This document shows, piece by piece, positions 56,109 to 64,000 of a stretch of DNA of 64,000 nt. The DNA is from Paramyrothecium sp. XJ0827 (taxonomy: Eukaryota > Ascomycota > Sordariomycetes > Hypocreales > Stachybotryaceae), in contig JAJFPB010000003.1 in the NCBI GenBank assembly GCA_020881915.1, positions 1,240,001-1,304,000 of the forward strand, in the 5' to 3' direction. How positions within the stretch are numbered: the first letter of the stretch is position 1; each line of letters opens with the position of its first letter. The notes beneath the pieces are model-generated. The model searched no databases, was not told the DNA's origin, and saw only the letters and a list, made by a program, of their open reading frames with translations. A program made the translations under genes and the position numbers.

Positions 56109-57277
56109 CTAGGACCCTCCGATATCTTGGAGGACTGATTGGAAACAATTTTCCATCAAATTCGCGGCTTTCGCAAGACGGTCACTCAACGCTTTTATTC
56201 TCCCAAGTCTCGCATGCTTTGATTGCGATTGCGGCATCTCGCGAAGACGGTTCAGTAGCTGTTTGAAGTTTCTGATTTGTATCTTGGCAAGTGCCTGTAT
56301 CATAAGAAATTGCTCCTCGACAGAATACTGATCTCTGAACGAATCCGAGAACATTTCCGCATTACAGACTACAGCAATACTGGGTTTGCCAGATTCGCGG
56401 TCAAAGATTTGCGCCGCATCTAGATCGCTTGGTTCTGCCGTAGGCACGGTCTTGAAAGAAAAGAAGGTAACGGGGGAGGTTTCGTTCAAGGGTTGTGTCT
56501 CGTGTAATGGCGGCGCTTCTGACGGAGCTGGTTGAATATTGCTGAGTCGACGGGAAAGACATTGAAACATGCTCGTCACCCTGTCGCAGATAATGAGGAT
56601 CATTGTGTGAACTTGTGGAGCGGAGGAACAGTGGGAGCAACTCATTGGTTGTAGACACTGAAATAAGAGGTATTTTTGAAGCTTCAGAACCTGATCGAAA
56701 GTCAAAGACCTCAAGTCGAATTCGTCATCGTCCAATTTTTGGACTATATCGAGAAGGTCGTTAACGCAAGAACATTTGACGTCCTCATCTAAACTTTGCA
56801 ACTGAATGGATTGACCAGAAGCAGGAGTGTCGGCAGTGTCGGTTGCTGTGTCCTGGGATAGTAGTTCGGAATCATCCGACCATATCCGAGAGGGTGATCT
56901 GGTCGCTCCTGCATCCTGAACCTGCAGCGAACCATTGACATAGTCTGTTGGTTCCAAGTTGCTGGCGCCTGTGACAAGCTCGTCTCTTGGAGTGATCGCT
57001 TCCGAGGCTGGCGTTCGCCTACTTCTGGCTCGACTTGGGGTTACACAGTGGAGATTTTGAGCCCGGCATCTATCACAAATTATTTTGCCACCGGTGCAAC
57101 GAATCTTTCAAGGTCGAGGATCGGTTAGTCAAGGATAATGCACAATTGAATTGCACCGGGAGGCTCTGGCCGACATACCTTTTTTGTTTGGCATTGAGTG
57201 CAGGCAGATCGCCGCCCAATCCCAGCACGCGTGTTTGATCCACCATGGCCTGCATCGGTCGCCGTAAGCTGCTCCAT
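56109..57277 (-). CDS. Zn(II)2Cys6 transcription factor, AflR-like
   Basis: Two exons, 57277-57179 and 57104-56109, give 364 residues. The splice (GTATGT donor, CTAAC branch, AAAG acceptor) joins the binuclear zinc cluster: Cys26, 29, 36, 43, 46 and 53 fit C-X2-C-X6-C-X6-C-X2-C-X6-C exactly. A basic stretch (SRARSRR) follows as linker. Residues 150-225 have an AflR-type regulatory region: CSCVNDLLDIVQKL, the SLTFDQVLKLQKYLLFQC helix, CSHC, and then a hydrophobic helix. Relatives of this layout are pathway regulators inside metabolite clusters. It is divergent from the enoyl-reductase-like gene, with 629 bp between starts containing a CGG-N7-CCG inverted repeat, so it may control both. The ATG at 57277 is the one that retains the whole zinc cluster. 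Confidence 0.87.
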
Positions 57278-57906
57278 GGCAGGCCCATGCGGGCTCTTTG
57301 TTGTGGTCCGCAAAGTCATAAACATGGCTGGTCTGATTGTTGGTGTGGCGCGTCTTTCGGGAAGTGTGGCCAGTGGCAACCTTGCCCAGATGACGTTTGC
57401 GAATCCCCGCAGCAGAGGGATTTGTAATGTAAGTGCTTGGTAGGGGATTGGATACGATTGAGGTGCGCAAGAGATAGCGAAAGGAAATCAATTCTCAGTC
57501 TGAATAGAGAATCGTTGACGCTTTGGCGTTCAGTCTTTAGACGAGTGACCGTGATGCTGAAAGAGGGAAGTTCCGGATTGTGCCAGGTTGTCAGTAGTCA
57601 GTCAAGTTTCGGGAATTTCCCGATTTGGACTTGGAGAGCACTTGGGTTACTAAGCTTTGCATGACCAATGATCTAACCAATTACCTACTCGGGAATGTGC
57701 AATCGGTGATCGTGCGGTGCTGAAGTTCGACATGTGGATTCAAACATGAATTCGTGTAAACCTCTGAGTATAAGAAGTCATGGCAGGTAACGTCTCCTAC
57801 TCTTTTTCTTTGCCTTCGTCTAGCAGCTCAATCTGGATTGGCAGCAACACTTTATACAGTTACGGCTTCAACTACTCCCGCACCATAAGCCCTCGACTTA
57901 TTCAAT
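57278..57906. promoter_or_regulatory. Bidirectional promoter with Zn2Cys6-type inverted repeat
   Basis: A 629-bp region between the divergent regulator and dehydrogenase genes. It carries a perfect inverted repeat TCGGGAA-T-TTCCCGA at 57609-57623 (equivalent to CGG-N7-CCG) and two more TCGGGAA half-sites at 57357-57363 and 57689-57695. A TATAAG box at 57769-57774 precedes the dehydrogenase ATG by about 135 bp. Confidence 0.65.
57609..57623. promoter_or_regulatory. Inverted repeat TCGGGAA-T-TTCCCGA, candidate operator
   Basis: Perfect 7-bp arms around one base. Everted or inverted CGG/CCG triplets with fixed spacing are the standard target of Zn2Cys6 dimers. It lies about 345 bp from the regulator start and 285 bp from the dehydrogenase start. 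The assignment to the neighbouring regulator is inference. Confidence 0.6.
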
Positions 57907-59081
57907 ATGGCCTCAATGCCTTATCCGAAAACACACCCTGCTGTCATCACGCCGGGAAAACGCCTGCCTTTAGAAATTCGTCAAGTGCCCACCGCAGTAC
58001 CGGGGCCTGGAGAGGTTGTTGTTCGCGTCCAGTGGACAGCATCTTCCCCGTTAGAGCTACACCAGGCTGATGGTGGTCTTCTAACGACACCTGACTTCAT
58101 TCTCGGGACAACTTTCGCAGGCAAAGTCGTCGCCCTTGGGCCGGAGGATCTTACCATTGCTAAACCAGACGCTGCACCTTTGGTCCTGGGAGACATTGTC
58201 GTTGGGTTCACTCCCCCAAATAAAAAACAAGCTGGATTTCAAACCTATGTCACTGTTCCGAGCTACTTCGTGGGACGTGTTCCGGCCAATATCTCGCCGC
58301 AGGCTGCTGTCACCGTGCCGACGAACTTAATCACGGCCTTCCATACAATCACACATGACCTGGGCCTAGAGCTCCCGTGGCCGGTTCCTGCTGAATGGAG
58401 TTCCAAAAACCATCAAGACCCAATACTCATCTGGGGCGCGGCAAGTAGTGTAGGAACTTTTTCCATTCAAGTTCTGCGACATTGGGGCTACAACAATATT
58501 GTTGCTGTTGCGAGTGGCAAGCACCATGACGAGTTAAGAAAACTCGGTGCTACGGCTTGTTTTGACTATCGCAGCGGAAATGTGACGGACGAAATCAACG
58601 CACATCAAGCATTCATACCACATATTATCGATTGCATCGGTCATGTTGAAGGCACACTCCGCCCAATCAGTCGCATCGCGAAGCCAGGAAGCACTGTTGC
58701 GATTATGATGCCAGCAATCATAAGAGATGCAACTGATGAGGAGGAACCCATACTAAGCATGGAGCCTCAGACTCTATTAAAAGGCCAGTGGAGTGACGGT
58801 GTCAATTTGATTGGCGTTCGGACATTTTTTTATGCTGAAGTAAGTGATCGTCAAGTCTCTGAGGCTGGCAGCTTCTCACACATCTCTAGAACGAATTCTT
58901 CAAGACACACCTCCAACAGGACATTATTCCTTCTCTATTGGAGTCTGGAGCAATCCAGCCTAACAGACAAAGAATCGTGGAAGGGGCAACACTGCTTGAG
59001 CGCGCGCAAAACGCCTTAGCCCTTTTGCGCGACAGGGCACCTAGTGGCGAACGACTGGTATGGAGAGTGGACGAGGAATAA
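57907..59081 (+). CDS. MDR-family dehydrogenase, trans-enoyl-reductase-like
   Basis: Two exons, 57907-58839 and 58890-59081, give 374 residues. The GroES-like N-domain (RLPLEIRQVPTAVPGPGEVVVRV, LELHQADGGLL) lacks the catalytic-zinc cysteines of alcohol dehydrogenases. The Rossmann domain follows with LIWGAASSVGTFSIQVLRHWG (NADPH loop near residue 178) and FIPHIIDCIGHVEG. This is the fungal zinc-less medium-chain group that includes LovC/ToxD-type trans-acting enoyl reductases, partners of polyketide synthases. No synthase is in the window, so a stand-alone quinone or enone reductase is equally possible. Exon 2 (NEFFKTHLQQD ... LVWRVDEE) fits the family C-terminus. It is divergent from the AflR-like regulator. 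Confidence 0.88.
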
Positions 59082-59962
59082 GTCTTTGGCGGTATATAGT
59101 GGTTAACAACCTGGTATCTTCATGAAGACGAGAACTGTACTGCTGAAACCGGCAGGATCCCGGACGTGAGTGCGTAGTTTGGGGCCAAGTGCGCGGCGCC
59201 ATCGGACCCTGGCAAGACTATCCGGAGCTGGAAGTGCACCATGGGCTGCTGGGGTGCGCGCGTGGCAGCACCGCAGTGAGGCAAGGAATACCCACTGCTA
59301 GACAAGGTTCCACTCCTACGTTTCTTCTTTGGTTGATTGATACGATAACTCTTGGTCTTTTGTTTAATAATCTGGCTTCCCGGGTTCTTCCGCGCCAAGA
59401 TCTACAACGTCGGATTGGTCAAGGCATAATTTGTTCTTTCGTGAACAAGCACTTGGATATGTTGCTTTCTGATTCTCTTGAGAAAGGAGCAGCTCAGAGA
59501 TTAGAACCATCAAACTTAGATAGAACGAAATCCTTTGACCCAGAGCTCCGATGTGATCTCAAGCCTAACTCCCTCCTTGTTCCTAATCGGACGCAACAGC
59601 TGCATAAAATACAACAAGTAGGGTCTCCACTTGAGTTTTAGCAAGGCTTAGGGGAGTGGAGCAATGAAGGTCTGGCACTATGATGCATCTTACGTCACTA
59701 GGCCGGCGGTAACCAACCGATAATCCCTCTCGTCGATCCCATGCACCCGAGTGGTTCCGAATATGAATCACAACCTTGATTGCCGGGAAATCTCGAGCAA
59801 CCCATGCATAAAAATCTATCAAATCCCTTACAGGATAGATGTAAACACCTTAGCATATGAAAGGTCTACGCAAGAAAAGTTCTGTCCAATACAAAGAGTA
59901 ACCTCCGCGCACGTCCTCGACCTGAGACACCCTGTTCATTAGGACGCTGTGTTCCAATAGTC
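59082..59962. other. Intergenic, 0.88 kb
   Basis: Upstream of the SDR gene. CGGGAA cores occur at 59377-59382 (reverse) and 59784-59789, without the full TCGGGAA. An open frame across 59189-59641 has only a GTG start and no recognised content. Confidence 0.45.
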
Positions 59963-60871
59963 ATGTCAGCATCAGGAGACACTTCTGGCGCTAGGTTCAC
60001 AGCCACAGTTCACTCCTCCACCTATGATTATATTTCTCCATTGAAGCTGGATTACACATCAAAGCATGTTCTGGTCACTGGAGCGGCTTGGGAGGACGGC
60101 ATCGGATATGCCACGGCCACGGCTTTTGCACGCGCAGGAGCGTCGGCGATAGCAATTGCCGACTTACACGACATATCGGACGAGCTTGTCACAAAGCTGA
60201 AGACGTCTGCATCGCAAGCTGGGCACCAAGAGCCTTTGGTACTCAGCTTCAAGGTGGATATCACCAAGCAAGAGAGTGTTCAGGCCATGCATGATGCTGT
60301 GTTCGAGGCATTTGATGGACGTTTGGATGTCCTCGTGAACAATGCAGCACATATGGAACCTTACAAGACGCTGCTTGATTCGGAGCCAGAGACATACTGG
60401 CGGACGTGGGAAGTCAATATTCACGGACTCTTCAACATGGCCCGCATTTTTCTTCCCATGCTGCTTTCGACACGAGACAGCAGACAGGGCCTCTGTACGA
60501 TGATTAATGTAGCATCTTCGGGAGCTTTAAGCGCGCGTCCAGCGGGTGCAAGTTATCGAAGCTCAAAGCTCGCTATCATGAGGTGGACCGAGTCCTTGCA
60601 GTTAGAATATGAAGACCGAGGGCTCCTGACATTGTGCGTCAACCCGGGTGCGATCAAAACCCAACTTAGCACGAACATGCCAGAGGTGGTGTGTAACGCG
60701 TTGCCTCATACCCCAGACATTGCCGGTGACACAATCGTCTGGTTGGCGGCGGAACGCAAGGAGTGGCTATGAGGAAGATACATAAGCTGCCCTTGGGATA
60801 TGGAAGAGTTGCTGACAAAGAAGGTCGAAATCATCGAGCAGGACAAGCTCAAGCTCAGAATGGTCTTTTAG
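59963..60871 (+). pseudogene. SDR dehydrogenase with in-frame premature TGA
   Basis: The frame runs 269 codons from ATG 59963 to TGA 60770-60772, then continues in the same frame for 32 codons to TAG 60869-60871. The extension (GRYISCPWDMEELLTKK then IEQDKLKLRMVF) is what I expect at the C-terminus of this fungal SDR group, directly after AERKEWL. The upstream part is intact: TGAAWEDGIG coenzyme loop at 39-48, NNAA at 126-129, catalytic Tyr198 and Lys202, and NPGAIKTQL. The 269-residue product would therefore keep the active site but lose its conserved tail, which often shapes the substrate pocket or dimer. It may be a recent null, a truncated but working enzyme, a read-through case or a sequencing error. 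No intron can remove the TGA with sensible borders. It is collinear with the enoyl-reductase-like gene. Confidence 0.72.
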
Positions 60872-61729
60872 GTAAGGCGGGCATGTCTTTGCCACTTTCT
60901 GGCAACTCCGTGGAGAGTATCATGAGTACCAGGAATACAGAAGTTGTTTGTCACAAAGATGGCATATCACGAGAGATGAACTGCTAATGGATACCACATG
61001 GGATGCTTTCCAGAATGACCAAGAAACTTCAGTGGGTTTGCTAGAGCTGTGAACAAACTCTAACGTTTCTCCTTCCTTTCTGAAGGGGGTCGTGTTTTGA
61101 TCTACTACTAGATCTCATCAATCCAAGTTCCTGCCCACTATTTCATCTCACTAACTTCCAGGCATCTATCTGTGGGTCTTGTATGGGTGCTTTGGTCGCC
61201 TGGCTGGTCGAGTAGCAGTTGCTTTTGTCAGGCGTATGTAGACGATATTTATAGATCCGAACTGGTACGAGGGAGGAACGGACAACTCTGTTGTCAAGAA
61301 ATGCAGCTGCATGATCAAACTGAAATCGTGGGGAGATCTCTCGATTGCGACCATTTGTTTAGCCATTCGCCATGTCCAGTTTTGAGTGTAGAGATCAACG
61401 AGCAGACGTCTGCCGACCGACAATCCCATGGTGCTGTCACTAATACGGCGGATAATTTGGTCCATAGGACAGAGTGATAACTACATAGCCTTATTTAATA
61501 GTTTATTTTTGTGTTATTGTGCCTAGTTACAAGTCTCTTTTTCTTTGCCGTTCCTACCATACTTGATAGCACCTCTCTTTCACAATTATCTCATTTCCTG
61601 GATTGAATCAAGAGTGCCTAGCTTTGTGGTAAAACGTTAAGGTAGAATTAATTAAATAAAGGTATGTGGTATAACTCTGTGTTGTTTAATGCACACTTAT
61701 ATACAAGGGGCTAATCCAAATCAAAACCC
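60872..61729. other. Convergent intergenic, 0.86 kb
   Basis: AT-rich toward the right (61490-61700). Two opposing 100-codon frames at 61166-61477 overlap each other and have no recognised content. No RNA gene seen. Confidence 0.45.
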
Positions 61730-62311
61730 CTACTCAACGTATATCGACCCCACCCATTCCCTCATCATCTTATCGAGCTCGTAACCATCCACCATGCGTC
61801 CTGATTGTTTATCAATAAACCTTACGTTTTCTCGAGGACAAGGCCATTGTAGACACTCCCAGGCCGGCTGCCATTCCAAAAGATCAGGCTCGCAGATGAT
61901 TTGAATCTCATTGAGGTTGCAGAACTCTCGCAGTTCATGGGTACGGAAATGGAAGAAGCCTTCGTTGTTACCCCCCTCAAATTTTAGCCGGCGGATCAGC
62001 TTGCGTTCGGCGCCGATGATCCAGTAGTCGGTGTGTCCGATTGAGATCAGGTCAATCTTGAAATTCACCCAAATGTGCCGAGGGTCGCTGCCCTCGCAGA
62101 ACGCGCGCTGGTAAAGCCCACTATTGCGAGCTTCACGGCAGACTTGCACTATTGCGGGGATGGGTGTAGAAGTGGTTACGTGCAGCACCTGGCCCTTTAA
62201 CTTGTTCTGCTTCTTGAAGCCAACGTCGACAGTGCGCGGCTCCGCGGCTTTTTCCCAGATTTGAGCACGCAGCTCAATCGGAAGACGGCTGAATGGACGA
62301 AAAGTAGCCAT
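61730..62311 (-). CDS. 2EXR domain protein
   Basis: Single exon, 193 residues from ATG 62311. It starts with the 2EXR signature FRPFSRLPIELRAQIWEKAAEPRTVDV, an F-box-like Pro-x-Glu-[IL]-Arg-x-x-[IL]-W helix, followed by IPAIVQVCREARNSGL and the NFKIDLISIG strand. These features define the large fungal 2EXR family (PF20150), abundant in filamentous ascomycetes and of unknown biochemical role. The frame stays open upstream to about 62515, but that part lacks family sequence. Family members often sit in fast-evolving regions; here it lies between the metabolite-type genes and a second regulator. Confidence 0.83.
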   Translation of the reverse strand: MATFRPFSRLPIELRAQIWEKAAEPRTVDVGFKKQNKLKGQVLHVTTSTPIPAIVQVCREARNSGLYQRAFCEGSDPRHIWVNFKIDLISIGHTDYWIIGAERKLIRRLKFEGGNNEGFFHFRTHELREFCNLNEIQIICEPDLLEWQPAWECLQWPCPRENVRFIDKQSGRMVDGYELDKMMREWVGSIYVE

Positions 62312-62786
62312 GAGAATCGCCACATGAATTGATTTTGTGAGACGCAGCTGTAAGCGTGCCATTCCCACTCTCGGCAACTGCAGGCATGGCGAAGGATCAC
62401 GCGTATTATATAAGTTGAGCGGCGAATGAGACGGCATGATAAGCGCCTGAAAAGAGGCAGTGGTTACCTTTGGGAAAAAGCTTGGTGAAACCAGGCAGAG
62501 CCACATGGGCTCCACAATCAGGCTGGGCTGGGGTTTGGCAGGCCTTAAGATGATGGTTACTTGAAGCTGTTACACGGACTTTTTACTGTAACTGGAAGCG
62601 TTCCAACAGCCACAGTTCCCTAGAATTGAATGAGGAGCAGTCATTTGCACGGGAGTTTCCAATTGGCCCAGGGTCTGCTCCTGGCGAGAATGCGCCGAGC
62701 ACAAAGGTTTCTTCTGACACTTGGCAAATTCGGGTTTGGAAGAACAGCCACAGCAGTAGCCCGCAGGTATTGAATTACCCCATGCT
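62312..62786. other. Intergenic, 0.47 kb
   Basis: Upstream of the 2EXR gene and 3' flank of the transcription factor gene. Nothing assigned. Confidence 0.5.
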
Positions 62787-64000
62787 TTATACTAACCAAT
62801 CGATGTTCTCAAACCCCTGTTCCAGATTGAAACTACTTGCATCGTTGCTGGCTGACCCATCTACCGAAAGGTTGCCAAAGTCTGGCAGCCAAGGATCAAG
62901 GCGTACTTCTGCCGGGAAGTTCCATTCTTGAGACTTACCAGAAGATTCCGAAAACATTGAATCAACATCTATTGTTGAGAGATTCAAACTTTGCCAGGTA
63001 TCATCAAGCTCTGGGCTGTTCTGTAGCTCCGCGCGGGGTTGCTGCTCAGGCGTAAGCAATTGCGTGCCTAGTGACAAACCGCGCTCGAGTTCGAGCCTCC
63101 TCTTTGTCTCGGAAATATCAAACACCAATTGTTTGTTGTCAGGGTAGCTCAGTTCAGAATCCGGGGGATACGAGGCACTTGTGCGACCAAGTTGCTGTAG
63201 CTTGGCTGGATCGGCCTGAAGCCTTCGAATCTCTTCTTGGCGATATTGAGCGATGTTTGTCATCAAATCCTTTATCGGTTTCATCACCGGGCTATCTGCT
63301 TTGTAGTTTGGCAAACTGTTAATCTCCTTCTTGCAGAGCTTCCAAGCCTTTTCGCACGTTGGGCCCCACGGAAATTTTGGAAGCTCCATGAGAACTGCAC
63401 TGAGACCGTGCCAACACACGTGTTTGCGATGTACCCAGCTCCATTTTTGCATGTCTGGGTGGAACTTGAGCACCAGTGCATTCTCGATGCAAGCCATCGC
63501 CAATGCAATGATGCTTGATCGTGTGTCCTCGCAAGATGCGTCTTCTGTTCGATACGACATGCAAATAGCCAGATGCACTTCCTCAAGTTGCATTGCTAGT
63601 TTCCTTCGGAAGAAGGCATGCAGAAAGTTTCCGGGAACCATGCGCTTGTTCCACTCCTCGGAAAATTGAGACCTAGATTCGTTGAGCCACTGGAGTCGTT
63701 CTTGCTTCATATTTTCAGTTCCTCCGGGGGGAGGGTCGACTTGCATAAGTCGCTTGAACCGGCGACCAAACCGCCAAAGCTGGCACGTCAGTGCACAAAT
63801 GGTTGAGTCAGTGTACGCAAAAGATGTGCCAGTAAGCGTGGTGACGTCTTCTTTCATATCGACGTCATTTATGTGGCTTGGTGTGCGCACATCAAAGGTA
63901 TCTTCCTGTAAAGTCGCTTCGGACAATGTACAGTCGCCATGTCGGGAATCATTGAGGCATATTTGCCACCACATTCGTCGTCGTAATTCGGCGTCAAAAG
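62787..64000 (-). CDS. Fungal-specific transcription factor, C-terminal part (truncated at window edge)
   Basis: An open frame of 404 codons from the window edge to TGA 62787. The visible start, F-D-A-E-L-R-R-R-M-W-W-Q-I-C, is the central motif of the fungal transcription factor middle homology region (PF04082). It is followed by LQEDTFDVRTPSHINDVDM and a helical region typical of Zn2Cys6 regulators. The last 80 residues are acidic and Ser/Asn/Trp-rich (NIDWLV at the end), like an activation tail. The zinc cluster and start lie beyond 64000. There are no introns in the visible part. Which genes it controls is unknown; neighbourhood suggests the locus at 56-62 kb. Confidence 0.85.
   Translation of the reverse strand, partial: FDAELRRRMWWQICLNDSRHGDCTLSEATLQEDTFDVRTPSHINDVDMKEDVTTLTGTSFAYTDSTICALTCQLWRFGRRFKRLMQVDPPPGGTENMKQERLQWLNESRSQFSEEWNKRMVPGNFLHAFFRRKLAMQLEEVHLAICMSYRTEDASCEDTRSSIIALAMACIENALVLKFHPDMQKWSWVHRKHVCWHGLSAVLMELPKFPWGPTCEKAWKLCKKEINSLPNYKADSPVMKPIKDLMTNIAQYRQEEIRRLQADPAKLQQLGRTSASYPPDSELSYPDNKQLVFDISETKRRLELERGLSLGTQLLTPEQQPRAELQNSPELDDTWQSLNLSTIDVDSMFSESSGKSQEWNFPAEVRLDPWLPDFGNLSVDGSASNDASSFNLEQGFENIDWLV

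Noticed and set aside
56866..56879. Second inverted repeat TCGGA-N4-TCCGA
   Set aside because: It lies inside the coding region of the AflR-like regulator with different spacing; likely chance.
59189..59641. 150-codon plus-strand frame before the SDR gene
   Set aside because: Starts from GTG, no motif, and lies where a promoter is expected.
60770..60778. Programmed read-through of the SDR stop, or an intron removing it
   Set aside because: The following bases are GGA, not the CTA of the known read-through context; the only GT..AG span over the TGA is about 15 nt, too short for an intron.

Overview
The window comes from the nuclear genome of a filamentous ascomycete (Pezizomycotina; a Sordariomycete, perhaps Hypocreales, is my inference from protein resemblance only). 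Short introns with GTAAGT-like donors, CTAAC-type branch points and CAG/TAG acceptors interrupt most genes. The families are also typical: rhodopsin-domain integral membrane protein, OTT_1508-like deaminase, 2EXR protein, Zn(II)2Cys6 regulators, AA1-like secreted protein and GH3/GH6 glycosidases. I support 25 protein genes (one cut by the right edge, one ending early at an in-frame stop), one tRNA-Gln and one weak extra spliced gene candidate. Splice sites were read by hand and kept only where reading frame and family sequence agreed.

Left part (1-22.7 kb): a LYR-motif protein converges on a GNAT acetyltransferase, followed by a rhodopsin-domain membrane protein. After a 5.4-kb gene-free stretch comes cytosolic asparaginyl-tRNA synthetase, then a repeat-rich gap. 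An SDR-fold protein that has lost its catalytic residues converges on an allantoate/nicotinate-type MFS permease. A five-exon fungal protein of unknown role and a secreted AA1-like protein follow.

Middle (26-47.4 kb): intracellular GH2 glycosidase, OTT_1508-like deaminase, secreted GH3 beta-glucosidase, a HerA/FtsK-like P-loop ATPase, an omega-like glutathione transferase, the XAP5/FAM50 protein, a small membrane protein, an SDR, a hotdog thioesterase, a Gfo/Idh/MocA oxidoreductase and tRNA-Gln(CUG). This is a mixture of housekeeping and catabolic genes with no evident common pathway.

Right part (47.4-64 kb): lower gene density and an accessory look. It holds a GH6 cellobiohydrolase without a cellulose-binding module and a divergent pair of paralogous six-cysteine small secreted proteins. 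Next is what looks like the edge of a specialised-metabolism locus: an AflR-like Zn(II)2Cys6 regulator divergent from an enoyl-reductase-like dehydrogenase, an SDR with a premature TGA, a 2EXR protein, and the C-terminal part of a second fungal transcription factor running off the edge. The shared regulator/dehydrogenase promoter holds a perfect inverted repeat of the CGG-N7-CCG type plus two more half-sites, suggesting autoregulation. No core synthase (PKS, NRPS, terpene cyclase) lies inside the window.
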